DNA from: Psychroserpens sp. NJDZ02
GTDB taxonomy: Bacteria > Bacteroidota > Bacteroidia > Flavobacteriales > Flavobacteriaceae
Direction: 5' to 3'
DNA length: 64,000 nucleotides
NCBI RefSeq assembly: GCF_004843725.1
Contig: NZ_CP039451.1
Span: 618,501-682,500 of the forward strand
Shown here piece after piece: positions 33,689-44,359 of this stretch. Both the position numbers and the translations under genes were made by a program. Every line of letters begins with the position of its first letter. The stretch's first letter is position 1. The notes under the pieces were generated by a model. The model saw only the letters and a program-made list of their open reading frames with translations, was not told where the DNA came from and did not search any database.

Positions 33689-36325
33689 TTACTTCAAACT
33701 AGATAAACTAGCTTTTAAAGTTTCGATCTTAGCTAAAGCATCAGCTTCTTTTTTACGTTCGTTAGCGATTACTTGTTCTGGTGCTCCTGCAACAAAACGC
33801 TCGTTAGACAACTTCTTTTGCACGGACTTTAAAAAACCTTCAGTATAACTTAATTCTTCCGTTAGCTTTACTATTTCAGCTTCTATATCTATTGCACCAT
33901 CCATTGGTATAAAATATTCATTGGATTTTACTCTAAACGTTAACGCTCCTTCTACAGGCTCTGCAACATAGGTAATCGCTTCTAGATTTCCTAATTTAGA
34001 TATTACAGCATCAAACTCCGTATTTGAATGTTCATTATTTATTACAGAAAAACCAATCGCCTCTTTAAAAGCAATATTTTTCTCTTTTCTAATGGTTCTA
34101 ATTCCTGAAATAACTTCAGAAGCAAAATCAAATTCAGAGATAATAGTTTCATTTACAACCTTTATTTCTGGCCATTTTGCTACTATTAAAGCTTCTTCAG
34201 GTGTACGTTCTGCAATATACTGCCAGATATCCTCTGTTAAGAAAGGCATAAATGGATGTAATATTATTAAATTATCTTCAAAAGCAGACATGACCTTATT
34301 ATAGGTTACCGCATCTATAGGTTGTTGGTATGCTGGTTTTACTATCTCTAATAACCAACCACAAAAATCATCATAAATCAATTTGTAAATAGACATTAAA
34401 GCATCGCTTAATCTGTATTTACTAAAGTGGTCTTCAATTTCTACTAAAGCCTTACTAAATTTGGCTTCATACCATTCTAAAGCTATTTTACTAGAGTCCG
34501 GCTGCGCAATTGTATCATTAACCTCCCATAAATTAGTCAAGTTAAAGGCGTTCCATATTTTGTTTCCAAAGCCTTTTCCTTGTTGACACAATGCTTCGTC
34601 AAACATTAAATCGTTTCCTGCAGCACTACTAAACAACATTCCAACACGCACACCATCTGCACTATATTGTTCTATTAGCTTTAGAGCATCAGGCGAGTTC
34701 CCTAAGGATTTACTCATTTTACGACGTTGTTTATCACGCACTAAACCTGTTAGGTAAACATTGTTAAATGGTTTTTCTCCTTTATATTCGTAACCAGCAA
34801 CAATCATACGCGCGACCCAAAAGAATAAAATATCTGGACCTGTTACTAAATCGTTTGTTGGATAGTAATATTTAATTTCTTCATTTTCTGGATTTCTAAT
34901 GCCATCAAACACTGACATTGGCCATAACCAAGAACTAAACCATGTATCCAAAGCATCTGTATCCTGTTTTAAGTCTTCCGCTTTTAACTCTGACTTACCC
35001 GTTACTGCTTTAGCTTTTTCTAGTGCTAATTCAATAGTTTCTGCAACTACAAAATCTTCTTTTCCATCGCCATAAAAATAAGCTGGGATTTGTTGCCCCC
35101 AAAGTAATTGACGTGAGATATTCCAATCACGAATATTCTCCATCCAATGACGGTATGTATTTTCAAATTTCTTTGGAAATAATTTAATTTCAGAATCCTC
35201 ACCTAAAACAGCTTCGATAGCTGGTTTTGCCAATTCTTCCATTTTTAAGAACCATTGATCACTTAATCTTGGCTCAATAACTGCTTTGGTACGTTCTGAC
35301 GTACCTACTTTATTTAAGTGTGTTTCAGTCTTCACTAAAACTCCCATTTCTTCTAATGTTTTAGCCACATTTTTTCTAGCCACAAAACGATCTTGACCTT
35401 CAAATTGTAATCCAAAACTATTTAAACTAGCATCTTCATGAAAGATATCAATAACTTCTAAATTATGTTTATCACCAAGATTCTTATCGTTTTCGTCATG
35501 TGCTGGTGTTACTTTTAAACACCCTGTTCCAAATTCGATATCAACGTATTCGTCTTCGATTATAGGAATCACGCGATTTGAAATTGGCACAATGGCTTTC
35601 TTTCCACGTAAGTGTGCAAAACGTTCGTCTTCTGGATTAATACAGATAGCCGAATCCCCAAAAATAGTTTCAGGACGTGTTGTTGCAATTGTTAATGTGT
35701 CAACACTACCTTCAATTTTATAATTGATATAGTACAAGTTTCCTTGACGCTCCTCATGGATTACTTCCTCATCAGACAAGGTTGTTTTTGCTTCAGGATC
35801 CCAGTTTACCATGCGATACCCTCTATATATTAAGCCTTTGTCATGTAAATCTACAAAAACTTTAATTACAGACTCAGACATGTCATCGTCCATTGTAAAT
35901 TTAGTTCTGTCCCAATCGCAAGAACATCCTAATTTTTTAAGTTGTTCTAGGATTACTCCTCCATATTCTTCTGTCCACTCCCAAGCGTGTGCTAAAAACT
36001 CCTCTCTTGTCAGGTCATTTTTATCAATACCTTGTTCTTTTAATTTGGCAACAACCTTAGCTTCCGTAGCAATAGATGCATGATCTGTACCAGGAACCCA
36101 ACAGGCATTTTTACCTTGTAAACGTGCACGACGAATCAAAACATCTTGTATTGTATTGTTTAGCATGTGCCCCATATGCAAGACTCCTGTTACGTTTGGC
36201 GGAGGTATTACAATGGTATAAGGTTCTCTATCGTCCGGCTCTGAATGAAAATAATTGTTTTTCATCCAGTAGTCGTACCACTTATTTTCTGCTTCAATAG
36301 CATTATATTTTGATGGAATTTGCAT
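33689..36325 (-). CDS. valS: valine-tRNA ligase
   Basis: 878 residues, normal bacterial length. Class I synthetase that charges tRNA-Val and edits mischarged Thr-tRNA. HIGH motif as HMGH (residues 50-53, [15 protein letters not shown]), KMSKS at 536-540 ([10 protein letters not shown]), the CP1 editing domain between them ([17 protein letters not shown]), and the C-terminal coiled-coil arm ([24 protein letters not shown]). Divergent from the DUF1573 gene. Confidence 0.98.
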   Translation of the reverse strand: MQIPSKYNAIEAENKWYDYWMKNNYFHSEPDDREPYTIVIPPPNVTGVLHMGHMLNNTIQDVLIRRARLQGKNACWVPGTDHASIATEAKVVAKLKEQGIDKNDLTREEFLAHAWEWTEEYGGVILEQLKKLGCSCDWDRTKFTMDDDMSESVIKVFVDLHDKGLIYRGYRMVNWDPEAKTTLSDEEVIHEERQGNLYYINYKIEGSVDTLTIATTRPETIFGDSAICINPEDERFAHLRGKKAIVPISNRVIPIIEDEYVDIEFGTGCLKVTPAHDENDKNLGDKHNLEVIDIFHEDASLNSFGLQFEGQDRFVARKNVAKTLEEMGVLVKTETHLNKVGTSERTKAVIEPRLSDQWFLKMEELAKPAIEAVLGEDSEIKLFPKKFENTYRHWMENIRDWNISRQLLWGQQIPAYFYGDGKEDFVVAETIELALEKAKAVTGKSELKAEDLKQDTDALDTWFSSWLWPMSVFDGIRNPENEEIKYYYPTNDLVTGPDILFFWVARMIVAGYEYKGEKPFNNVYLTGLVRDKQRRKMSKSLGNSPDALKLIEQYSADGVRVGMLFSSAAGNDLMFDEALCQQGKGFGNKIWNAFNLTNLWEVNDTIAQPDSSKIALEWYEAKFSKALVEIEDHFSKYRLSDALMSIYKLIYDDFCGWLLEIVKPAYQQPIDAVTYNKVMSAFEDNLIILHPFMPFLTEDIWQYIAERTPEEALIVAKWPEIKVVNETIISEFDFASEVISGIRTIRKEKNIAFKEAIGFSVINNEHSNTEFDAVISKLGNLEAITYVAEPVEGALTFRVKSNEYFIPMDGAIDIEAEIVKLTEELSYTEGFLKSVQKKLSNERFVAGAPEQVIANERKKEADALAKIETLKASLSSLK

Positions 36326-36451
36326 ACTTTGGAATAGTTTTTGAAATATATATTACAAAAGTACTTATATTTCTGTTTTCGTGAAATTATAACGATGAAT
36401 AATGTATAGTTAAATACGTTATAAGCATTTACAACTATGTATTACATCTAA

Positions 36452-36459
36452 TAATTTTG
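36452..36459 (+). promoter_or_regulatory. -7 box TAATTTTG before the DUF1573 gene
   Basis: TAnnTTTG match, 52 bases before the ATG at 36512. Confidence 0.45.
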
Positions 36460-36511
36460 CATGAGGAATAAAAAGTAATTAAATTTACAAACCAAATTAA
36501 AACATAATACA

Positions 36512-36937
36512 ATGAAAAAATTATTTACAATATTATTTATCGGACTAGTTAGCTTATCGATGAATGCTCAAGAAAAAACGGCTAAAATAGAATTTAAAGA
36601 CACGACTATTGACTACGGAACCATTAATAAAGGTGCCGATGGTATTAGAACGTTTGAATTTACTAACACTGGAGATGCACCATTAATTGTATCTAAAGTT
36701 AGCTCTAGTTGTGGTTGTACTGTCCCTAAAAAGCCAGAAGCACCAATCATGCCTGGACAAACTGGAGAAATTGAAGTTAAATACGATACTAACAGAGTGA
36801 TGCCTATTAGAAAAACAATTACTGTTTTATCTAACGCAACAACACCAACTGTTTCTCTTAAAATAAAAGGAGAAGTTATTGATCCTTCTAAAACTAGTGT
36901 CCTTGAGAAAAAAGAAAAAAGTGTAATGGAAAATTAA
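36512..36937 (+). CDS. exported DUF1573 protein
   Basis: 141 residues. Signal peptide MKKLFTILFIGLVSLSMNAQ, then a single immunoglobulin-like beta domain of the DUF1573 family: IDYGTINKGADGIRTFEFTNTGDAPLIVSKVSSSCGCT with the family CGC motif, PGQTGEIEVKYDT, and the closing LKIKGEV. Such proteins are abundant in Bacteroidota; their role (surface or periplasmic structural domain) is not established. Single-gene unit with its own terminator. Confidence 0.9.
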   Translation: MKKLFTILFIGLVSLSMNAQEKTAKIEFKDTTIDYGTINKGADGIRTFEFTNTGDAPLIVSKVSSSCGCTVPKKPEAPIMPGQTGEIEVKYDTNRVMPIRKTITVLSNATTPTVSLKIKGEVIDPSKTSVLEKKEKSVMEN

Positions 36938-36958
36938 ACCATTCCCCTTTAATAACTT

Positions 36959-36992
36959 AAAAGCCAAAACTAAATGTTTTGGCTTTTTTTTT
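36959..36992 (+). terminator. terminator of the DUF1573 gene
   Basis: AAAAGCCAAAAC and GTTTTGGCTTTT with a run of T; the A-run on the other side lets it serve the convergent gene at 37003 too. Confidence 0.85.
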
Positions 36993-37002
36993 AAAAAAAA
37001 AA

Positions 37003-38343
37003 TTACTTAATTGGTGACTTTAGTTCAAAACTAAAAATTCTTTCCTTCCCAAACCGAAAAACTTTCAACTCTAATCTAGTCCCTGGTTTTTTATAAAAAT
37101 AACCCACTAACTGGTTTAAACTCATGTTATGCGTACTTTTACCATTGACATATGTTATGACATCCCCCACATTTAAACCTGCCAGGTCAGCAGGAGATCC
37201 CTCTCGTAAAACTGAAATTGAAAAGGATGGCTTACTATGATATTTATAATTAGACTTAACAATAGTTTGAAAATTTATTGATTTATTATTTTTATTCACG
37301 ATAAATGCTCCTCCTCCTTCTTCTGTACTTAATTCCATGACTAATCTAACACCGTCATTCTCTACTTGAAGACCACTTCGATTATAGCTAAATGGAAGTT
37401 TATATAAATTATTTGTTCTAAGTAGAATTCTTGAATTTGGATAATCAAACACACAATTAAATCGCTTTAATATTTCGCCTCCCAATGATCCATCTCTATC
37501 TTTATTCTTCTTTAAATTTTTGACGATAATAGAATCTGGATAGGCCACTTTAGGGTTATTAAAAGAAAATTTACCAATACTAAAATCTTTAACTTTTGTG
37601 CGCTTACCATAAACATCACCACTAAGACCTGCTCCTAAAAAATCTTTAAAATAATTATCATTAATAAATAACCCTTTGCTTTTATTTTCAAACATCCACA
37701 AAGCATCGCTACTACCAGAATCAATCAATAATTTAACAGGCACCGCAAGGCTGTCCATACCGACTTTAGCCTCAACATATGGCTTATTTCCAATAATGTC
37801 TAAATTAATTATATCGCACTTCTTACATTTCCTGTATTTATAATGCAAAGGATTAAAAAGTCGGATATATTTATTTACGTAATCGATTTCTATAACAAAA
37901 TCTTTAAATAAATCATACCCAATAATCCCATCAATTGGTACTCCTAATTTTGGAGCAAAATTTAAATTAGAATCAAAAATAGTATAAAAAGCTTGATCCA
38001 TATTAACCGCATTACCTATTTCAAAAATATTATGGCTAGACCTTACTGCATTAACAAAACCACCCTCCCCTAAACCTTTTAGTTTAATTTTTTTTGAATT
38101 TAAAATTCTCAAAGAATCTAAGGCTTTATAAAAATTAAAAACTATTGGCTTATTTACCCCCGTATCCAAAAGAAATTTTAAATCAATCCCATTGACTTTA
38201 ACAGGAATAATGATTATGTTATTAACTAACTCGAATCTAACTTTTTCTGATTTCACTCCCGTCTTCAAACGATATTGACTTTGTGAAAAAGTAGCAATAG
38301 AAAACAGTAATAGCAGTAGTAAAATAAATTTATTATAATTCAT
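37003..38343 (-). CDS. exported retropepsin-like aspartyl protease with C-terminal PDZ domain
   Basis: 446 residues. Signal peptide MNYNKFILLLLLLFSIATFSQ. Two half-sites of the retroviral-type aspartyl protease fold: FLLDTGVNKPIV (about residue 58) and LLIDSGSSDALW (about residue 207), each with the D(T/S)G motif. A PDZ domain at about 355-440 (ISVLREGSPADLAGLNVGDVITYVNGKSTHN) likely binds or positions substrates. The protein should work in the periplasm or at the surface. Substrate unknown. Divergent from the aminotransferase gene. Confidence 0.88.
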   Translation of the reverse strand: MNYNKFILLLLLLFSIATFSQSQYRLKTGVKSEKVRFELVNNIIIIPVKVNGIDLKFLLDTGVNKPIVFNFYKALDSLRILNSKKIKLKGLGEGGFVNAVRSSHNIFEIGNAVNMDQAFYTIFDSNLNFAPKLGVPIDGIIGYDLFKDFVIEIDYVNKYIRLFNPLHYKYRKCKKCDIINLDIIGNKPYVEAKVGMDSLAVPVKLLIDSGSSDALWMFENKSKGLFINDNYFKDFLGAGLSGDVYGKRTKVKDFSIGKFSFNNPKVAYPDSIIVKNLKKNKDRDGSLGGEILKRFNCVFDYPNSRILLRTNNLYKLPFSYNRSGLQVENDGVRLVMELSTEEGGGAFIVNKNNKSINFQTIVKSNYKYHSKPSFSISVLREGSPADLAGLNVGDVITYVNGKSTHNMSLNQLVGYFYKKPGTRLELKVFRFGKERIFSFELKSPIK

Positions 38344-38470
38344 CCAATAGTATAAAAGTTATGCTTCTGTGAAATTTACAAATCTTTTGTATGAAAACCT
38401 TTTTTTAAATATTTTTTTTTGAAGAAAATTCCCAAATATTTTCGCAAATTTGCAATCTAAATAATTTATA

Positions 38471-39661
38471 ATGCCAAAGATTTCTAATAAAGGGCAGTTA
38501 ATGCCACAGTCACCAATAAGAAAATTAGTGCCATTTGCTGAAAAAGCAGCAAAAGCTGGTAAAAATATTTATTATTTAAATATTGGTCAGCCAGATATTA
38601 AAACACCTAAAATAGCAATGCAAGCTGTTAAAGATGCGGATATAGATGTATTATCATATTCAAGATCTGAAGGCTCAGAACAATACCGAAAAAAAATAGC
38701 CAACTATTACGAAAAAAATGACATCCATGTTAAACATGACGACATTATTGTAACTACAGGTGGTAGTGAAGCGTTATTATTTGCTTTTGGTAGTATTATG
38801 GATGTGGATGATGAAGTTATTATTCCAGAACCATTTTATGCTAATTATAATGGATTTTCAACTGCTTCCGGCGTAAAGGTTGTCCCAGTAATTTCTAAAA
38901 TTGAAGATAATTTTGCTTTACCTCCAATTGAAGAATTTGAAAAACTAATCACACCTAAGACAAAAGCAATCTTAATTTGTAACCCTGGGAACCCGACCGG
39001 TTATTTATATTCTAAAGAAGAAATACAAAAACTAGCTGCCATTGTTAAAAAGCATGATTTGTTTTTAATTGCTGACGAGGTGTATCGTGAGTTTGCTTAT
39101 GACGGAGCAACACATTATTCTATTTTACAAGTGGATGGTTTAGAAGACAACGCTATTGTAATAGATTCTGTTTCTAAACGTTACAGCATGTGTGGCGCAC
39201 GTATTGGTTGTTTAGTTTCTAAAAATAAAGCCGTTATCGCCACTGCATTAAAATTTGCACAAGCACGATTAAGTCCTCCTACATTGGCACAAATTGCTAG
39301 TGAAGCTGCTTTAGACACCCCTCAAAGTTATTTTGATGATGTTATTGAAGAATATGTAGAAAGAAGAAATGTCTTAATTGAAGAATTAAATAAAATTGAA
39401 GGTGTACAAGTAGCCAACCCTAAAGGTGCTTTTTATTGCATTGTACAGTTACCTGTAAAAAACAGTGATACTTTTGCACAATGGCTTTTAGAAGACTTTG
39501 ATGTTAACGGAGAGACTGTTATGGTGGCACCTGCTGCTGGTTTTTACAGCACACCTGGTGTTGGTTTAAATCAAATTAGAATTGCTTATGTACTAAACAC
39601 GGATAGTTTAAAAAAAGCTGTACATATTTTAAAAGAAGCGCTTAAAGTATACAAAGATTAG
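38471..39661 (+). CDS. PLP-dependent aminotransferase, class I (aspartate aminotransferase type)
   Basis: 396 residues. Fold-type I aminotransferase with the substrate and PLP motifs YLNIGQPDIKTP, SRSEGSEQYRKKIANYY, CNPGNPTGYLYS and the Schiff-base Lys236 in SVSKRYSMCGARIG. The final Arg of the family lies near NQIRIAY. It exchanges amino groups between amino acids and 2-oxo acids; aspartate or a broad range is likely. Its stop overlaps the murB start by one base. Confidence 0.92.
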   Translation: MPKISNKGQLMPQSPIRKLVPFAEKAAKAGKNIYYLNIGQPDIKTPKIAMQAVKDADIDVLSYSRSEGSEQYRKKIANYYEKNDIHVKHDDIIVTTGGSEALLFAFGSIMDVDDEVIIPEPFYANYNGFSTASGVKVVPVISKIEDNFALPPIEEFEKLITPKTKAILICNPGNPTGYLYSKEEIQKLAAIVKKHDLFLIADEVYREFAYDGATHYSILQVDGLEDNAIVIDSVSKRYSMCGARIGCLVSKNKAVIATALKFAQARLSPPTLAQIASEAALDTPQSYFDDVIEEYVERRNVLIEELNKIEGVQVANPKGAFYCIVQLPVKNSDTFAQWLLEDFDVNGETVMVAPAAGFYSTPGVGLNQIRIAYVLNTDSLKKAVHILKEALKVYKD

Positions 39662-40674
39662 TGACTATTCTAAACAACATATCATTAAAGCCTTTCAATA
39701 CATTTGGTATTGATGTTAATGCTAAACATTTTGTATCGGTTGAGCGTATCGAAGATTTAAAATCTATTTATTCGACTGAAAAAGATACCGATAAGTTTAT
39801 CCTTGGTGGAGGTAGCAATATGCTATTGACTAAAGCAGTAGACAAACTTGTTATTCACTTAAATTTAAAAGGAAAAACAATTGTATCCAAAACAGATGAC
39901 TACGTTTTAATAGAATCTCAGGCTGGCGAAAATTGGCATGAATTTGTCTTATGGACTTTAAAACAAGACTTTGGAGGTTTAGAAAATTTATCTCTAATAC
40001 CAGGAAATGTGGGCACTAGCCCTATACAGAACATTGGTGCTTATGGTGTAGAGCTTAAAGACCACTTTTATTCTTGTAAAGCTTTAAATTTAGAAACTTT
40101 AGAGTTAGAAACCTTTAATAATGAAGATTGTAATTTTGGTTATCGTAACTCTATATTTAAACAAGAAGCAAAAGGAAAATATATAATTACTAGTGTGGTT
40201 TTTAAGTTAAGCACTAAAAACCACACTTTACATACTAATTACGGAGCGATAACTTCGCAATTAGAACATTTAAATATTAAGCAGCCAACAGTCCAAGACG
40301 TATCAAATGCTGTTATCGCTATTCGCAAAAGTAAATTACCTGACCCTAAAAAGATTGGTAATTCAGGGAGCTTTTTTAAAAACCCCGTCATTTCAAGTGA
40401 AGCATTTTCCGTACTTCAAAAAAACTTTCCTGATCCTCCACACTATATGATTTCTGAGACAGAAATTAAAGTCCCCGCGGGCTGGTTAATTGAAACTGCG
40501 GGTTTTAAAGGTAAAACCTTTGGCAATTATGGTGTACACAAAAACCAAGCTTTAGTTTTGGTAAACTACAGTGACGCTAAAGGAGAGGATATTTTAAATC
40601 TTTCAAAATTAATACAAGATACTATTTATCGTATCTTTAATATTTCAATTGAAGCTGAAGTTAATATTTTCTAA
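39661..40674 (+). CDS. murB: UDP-N-acetylmuramate dehydrogenase
   Basis: 337 residues, type I MurB. It reduces UDP-GlcNAc-enolpyruvate to UDP-MurNAc with NADPH and FAD in cell-wall synthesis. FAD-binding signature FILGGGSNMLLTK, then GLENLSLIPGNVGTSPIQNIGAYGVEL and YRNSIFK, and the catalytic Ser in GNSGSFFKNPV. The start is GTG at 39661, sharing its G with the TAG of the aminotransferase gene (translational coupling). Confidence 0.96.
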   Translation: MTILNNISLKPFNTFGIDVNAKHFVSVERIEDLKSIYSTEKDTDKFILGGGSNMLLTKAVDKLVIHLNLKGKTIVSKTDDYVLIESQAGENWHEFVLWTLKQDFGGLENLSLIPGNVGTSPIQNIGAYGVELKDHFYSCKALNLETLELETFNNEDCNFGYRNSIFKQEAKGKYIITSVVFKLSTKNHTLHTNYGAITSQLEHLNIKQPTVQDVSNAVIAIRKSKLPDPKKIGNSGSFFKNPVISSEAFSVLQKNFPDPPHYMISETEIKVPAGWLIETAGFKGKTFGNYGVHKNQALVLVNYSDAKGEDILNLSKLIQDTIYRIFNISIEAEVNIF

Positions 40675-40730
40675 CAAAATATAATAACTTCAAATTAAAA
40701 CAGTTAAACTAACAAACGATAAACAATAGC

Positions 40731-41267
40731 TTGAACTTTTCATTAGAAGAACATATTATAGCACATCTCAAAAACGGTGATAAACAAGCTATAAACCTGT
40801 TGTACGAAAATTACGCAGATGCCTTATTAGGCGTTATAAAAAAGGTAATATCCGACGATGACTTAGCACAAGACGTCCTGCAAGAAACACTTATAAAAGT
40901 GTGGAAAAAAGGTAAAAGCTACAATCCCGATAAAGCTAAATTATTTACATGGCTGTATCGTATTGCCTACAACTCTGCGATAGATAAAATACGATCTGTA
41001 AATAAAAAATCTATCAAAGAAGTCCAAATCGAGAATTCAAACGTATATAAGCTGACAACTAATAGTTTAAACGAGGATGTTTTAGACATAAAAAAACACC
41101 TAAACACACTCGATTCAAAATATCAGATTGTTATTAACGCTTTATTTTTTGAAGGAATGACACAACAAGAAGCTAGTGAAGAACTAGACATCCCATTGGG
41201 AACAATAAAATCAAGATTAAAAATTGCGTTACGTGAATTGAAGAAAATTTACAACCCTAAATTGTAA
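40731..41267 (+). CDS. ECF-type RNA polymerase sigma factor
   Basis: 178 residues, TTG start. Region 2 (LLYENYADALLGVIKKVISDDDLAQDVLQETLIKVWKKGKSYNPDKAKLFTWLYRIAYNSAIDKIR) and region 4 (YQIVINALFFEGMTQQEASEELDIPLGTIKSRLKIALRELKK) are clear and close to the SigK type. The RskA-like anti-sigma gene starts 5 bases after the stop. Confidence 0.93.
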   Translation: MNFSLEEHIIAHLKNGDKQAINLLYENYADALLGVIKKVISDDDLAQDVLQETLIKVWKKGKSYNPDKAKLFTWLYRIAYNSAIDKIRSVNKKSIKEVQIENSNVYKLTTNSLNEDVLDIKKHLNTLDSKYQIVINALFFEGMTQQEASEELDIPLGTIKSRLKIALRELKKIYNPKL

Positions 41268-41272
41268 AAGAG

Positions 41273-42067
41273 ATGAATGATAAAATAACTACATTTTTAA
41301 AATCTGACTTATTAAATAATTATTTAATAGGCCAAACCACAGCTTCTGAAACATTGGAAGTAGAACATTATATTTCTGAATACCCAGAAATAGCAAAAGC
41401 ATATGATACGCTGCAAGACCAATTAGAGTTTACTGCACAATTAAGCTCAGTAAAAGCACCTAAGTCAATACTTGACAATGTATTAAATGCTTTAGATGAA
41501 AAACCTGTAATTGCTTTAAAGCCAAAAAGAACAAAAAAATGGTACAGCTTAGCTATTGCAGCTAGTGTAACCGCTTTATTGTTTGCCTCAAGTTCTTTTT
41601 ATCTTTTCAATAAGAACAAACAACTATCAAGCGAGAACCAAACTATTGCGGATGAAATTTTTGATTTAAGAGGTGATATTGCAAACAACAACAGCACTCT
41701 AAACCTACTTTTAGATCAATTCAAGCAATTAAATAATCCTGAAACAGAAAAGTATGTTTTAAAAGGAAATACGAGAGCAAAAAATTTAAAGACTGTAGCC
41801 TACATTAACCCTGAAGACAAAAAATCTATGATTGATGTGGTTTCACTACCTCAATTACCTGATAACAAAGTCTACCAAATATGGGCAGAATTACAAGGTA
41901 AAATGGTCAATTTAGGCGTGTTAAGCGAAGCAGATAGACGTCTTCAAGAGATTCCTTACACAGAAGATGCTTTAGGATTAAGTATATCAATAGAACCTAA
42001 AGGAGGTAGTCAAGTAAGATCTAACGATACACCAGTTGCTGAAATATCCTTAAAAATAGGAGATTAA
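41273..42067 (+). CDS. RskA-type anti-sigma factor
   Basis: 264 residues. Cytoplasmic N-terminal sigma-binding part (LLNNYLIGQTTASETLEVEHYISEYPEI), one membrane helix (about residues 89-108), coiled segment, then the periplasmic anti-sigma-K domain (VAYINPEDKKSMIDVVSLPQLPDNKVYQIWAELQGKMVNLGVL ... LGLSISIEPKGGSQ). Regulated proteolysis of this domain usually frees the sigma factor. Forms an operon with the sigma gene at 40731 and ends in a terminator. Confidence 0.92.
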   Translation: MNDKITTFLKSDLLNNYLIGQTTASETLEVEHYISEYPEIAKAYDTLQDQLEFTAQLSSVKAPKSILDNVLNALDEKPVIALKPKRTKKWYSLAIAASVTALLFASSSFYLFNKNKQLSSENQTIADEIFDLRGDIANNNSTLNLLLDQFKQLNNPETEKYVLKGNTRAKNLKTVAYINPEDKKSMIDVVSLPQLPDNKVYQIWAELQGKMVNLGVLSEADRRLQEIPYTEDALGLSISIEPKGGSQVRSNDTPVAEISLKIGD

Positions 42068-42094
42068 ATATCAACTAAAATTATTTAGAAAAAG

Positions 42095-42130
42095 AAAGCC
42101 TCACTTTTAATTAAGTGAGGCTTTTTTTTT
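42095..42130 (+). terminator. terminator of the sigma/anti-sigma operon
   Basis: AAAGCCTCACTT and AAGTGAGGCTTT, 12-bp stem, then a long T-run. It also faces the convergent aquaporin gene. Confidence 0.88.
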
Positions 42131-42149
42131 ATTGTCTTAAAATAAAATA

Positions 42150-42839
42150 TTAATCTTTACTCAATACCTTTTTATGTATTACACCAGCAACTAGAGCTCC
42201 TGCAATTGGAGCTACCCAAAACAACCATAATTGCGCAAGGTGCTCTCCTCCTTCTGCAAATAATGCCTGACTAGTAGATCTAGCAGGATTAACAGAAGTA
42301 TTTGTAATTGGGATACTTATTAAATGTATTAACGTCAATCCTAAACCAATAGCAATTGGGGCAAATCCTTTAGGAGCTTTTTCACTAGTACTACCTAAAA
42401 TTATTAATAGAAAAAATAACGTCAATAAAAACTCCGCTACTAAAGCAGACATCATAGAATACCCATCAGGAGATAAGTCCCCGTAACCATTGGCTGCAAA
42501 TCCACCCGCATCCACAAACCCTGCCTTACCAGAAACAATATACAATAAAGCTACAGCCGCTACAATAGCTCCAACTAATTGCGCTATTATATAACCTGGC
42601 AACTCTTTAGCAGAAAACTTACCACCAGCCCATAGCCCAAGAGATACAGCTGGATTAAAATGACCTCCAGAAATATGCCCCACAGCAAAAGCCATCGTTA
42701 AAACAGTTAGTCCAAACGCTAATGCAACACCAACAAAACCAATTCCTAAATCTGGGAATCCTGCTGCAAAAATAGCACTACCACATCCACCAAAGACCAA
42801 CCAAAAGGTTCCAAAAAACTCTGCAAATAATTTTTTCAT
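42150..42839 (-). CDS. aqpZ: aquaporin Z-type water channel
   Basis: 229 residues, six membrane helices and two half-helices with the NPA motifs [11 protein letters not shown] and [11 protein letters not shown]. The selectivity filter is of the narrow water type (Arg after the second [27 protein letters not shown] before the first). It lets water pass the inner membrane. Transcribed alone. Confidence 0.96.
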   Translation of the reverse strand: MKKLFAEFFGTFWLVFGGCGSAIFAAGFPDLGIGFVGVALAFGLTVLTMAFAVGHISGGHFNPAVSLGLWAGGKFSAKELPGYIIAQLVGAIVAAVALLYIVSGKAGFVDAGGFAANGYGDLSPDGYSMMSALVAEFLLTLFFLLIILGSTSEKAPKGFAPIAIGLGLTLIHLISIPITNTSVNPARSTSQALFAEGGEHLAQLWLFWVAPIAGALVAGVIHKKVLSKD

Positions 42840-43008
42840 ATTTTTAATATTTAAAAGTTAGACTATCAAATTATAAAAAAAACAGATTGATTTTACTATT
42901 TCACTGTGTCTAGAATAAGAATTTCGATGAAATACACTTTTCAAGGTCATTAAAATGAAACAATACTTTTGAAAAGTTAAAATCAAAGCTCTTTTTCCTA
43001 AAATTTAG

Positions 43009-43016
43009 TATCTTTG
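43009..43016 (+). promoter_or_regulatory. -7 box TATCTTTG before the gene at 43040
   Basis: TAnnTTTG match, 24 bases before the TTG start. Confidence 0.5.
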
Positions 43017-43039
43017 TAAAACTAAAAAAGCAACTTATT

Positions 43040-43243
43040 TTGAAACTTTTATTACTTACTATTGGCCTTTTAGGCTTAGGATTTGCAGGAATTGCAATTA
43101 AAATTTGGGCAAAAAAAGACGGTAAATTTGCAGGAACATGTGCCAGTCAAAACCCTATGTTAAATACAGAAGGAGAATCTTGTGGATTTTGCGGTAAATC
43201 TCCAGATCAATTTGACAATTGTAACGAAACACAACACTCTTAA
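43040..43243 (+). CDS. small membrane-anchored Cys protein, unknown function
   Basis: 67 residues, TTG start. An N-terminal membrane segment (MKLLLLTIGLLGLGFAGIAIKIW) is followed by a short Cys-containing tail with GTCASQNP, GESCGFCGKSPDQFDNC. The tail CxFCG...C could bind a metal or form disulfides. This small family is widespread in Flavobacteriaceae and labelled as a membrane or secreted protein. The glycosyltransferase gene follows after 3 bases. Confidence 0.75.
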   Translation: MKLLLLTIGLLGLGFAGIAIKIWAKKDGKFAGTCASQNPMLNTEGESCGFCGKSPDQFDNCNETQHS

Positions 43244-43246
43244 CAC

Positions 43247-44359
43247 ATGCTAATACTTGAGGTATTATTCTACAGTTTTGCGGCTGTGGTTGTCATTCAA
43301 GTATTATTTTATGCTGTCCTATTTGGTAGCTTCGCTTTTTCAAAGAACACAAAAAAGCCTACCAATACTATTCCTGTTTCCGTAATTATATGTGCTAAAA
43401 ATGAAGCGGAGAATATTAAAAAATTACTTCCTAGTATTTTAGAACAAGACTATGCCAATTTTGAAATTGTTTTAATCAACGATTCTTCCTCTGATGATAC
43501 CTTGGCTATTTTTGAAAACTTTAAATCTAGCCATAATAACATCAAAATTGTAGATGTTAAAAACATCGAGGCGTTTTGGGGAAATAAAAAACACGCTTTA
43601 TCACTTGGTATTAAAGCTGCTAAATACGACCATCTTTTATTCACCGATGCAGATTGCCAACCATTATCCAATCAATGGATTAAGCAAATGAGTGCTAATT
43701 TTTCTGAAAAAGAAACCATTATTTTAGGCTATGGTGCTTATAATAAAGTCAAAAACTCTTTACTTAACAAGCTGATTAGATTTGAAACACTTTTAACAGC
43801 AACCCAATATTTTTCTTTTGCAAAAATAGGAATTCCTTTTATGGGCGTCGGTCGTAATTTAGCGTATCATAGAGATGAGTTTTTTAAAACTAATGGGTTT
43901 ATAAAGCACATACAGATTAGATCAGGTGATGACGATTTATTTATAAATGAAGCTGCTAATTCAAAAAACACAACCATTAGCATTACGCCACAAAGTTTTA
44001 CAAGCTCCATTCCAAAAACAACTTTAAAAGATTGGATAAAACAAAAACGCAGACATGTATCTACAGCAAAACATTATAAAATTAAACATCAATTTTTGTT
44101 AGCTCTATTTTACATCACACAAGTGTTATTTTATGTGTTAAGCATAATACTACTAGCAACCACTTACTTGTGGCCATTTGTACTAGGCTTAATCCTTTTA
44201 AGGTTTTTATTTCAGTATTTAACATTAGGGTATTCAGCAAAAAAACTAAACGAATTAGATACAATATTACTATTACCTTTTCTAGAAATCACTTTGATTG
44301 TACTACAATTTAGTATCTTTATAACTAATCAAATATCAAAACCAAATTATTGGAAATAG
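43247..44359 (+). CDS. membrane-bound family 2 glycosyltransferase
   Basis: 370 residues: an N-terminal membrane helix, a GT2 catalytic domain (VSVIICAKNEAENIKKLLPSIL, VLINDSSSDDT, and the metal site FTDADCQP), and three to four C-terminal membrane helices (about 280-365). The catalytic base region is SGDDDLFINEAA with the WIKQKRRH motif in place of QxxRW. It likely builds a membrane-linked glycan or glycolipid. It overlaps the next sigma gene by 10 bases. Confidence 0.9.
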   Translation: MLILEVLFYSFAAVVVIQVLFYAVLFGSFAFSKNTKKPTNTIPVSVIICAKNEAENIKKLLPSILEQDYANFEIVLINDSSSDDTLAIFENFKSSHNNIKIVDVKNIEAFWGNKKHALSLGIKAAKYDHLLFTDADCQPLSNQWIKQMSANFSEKETIILGYGAYNKVKNSLLNKLIRFETLLTATQYFSFAKIGIPFMGVGRNLAYHRDEFFKTNGFIKHIQIRSGDDDLFINEAANSKNTTISITPQSFTSSIPKTTLKDWIKQKRRHVSTAKHYKIKHQFLLALFYITQVLFYVLSIILLATTYLWPFVLGLILLRFLFQYLTLGYSAKKLNELDTILLLPFLEITLIVLQFSIFITNQISKPNYWK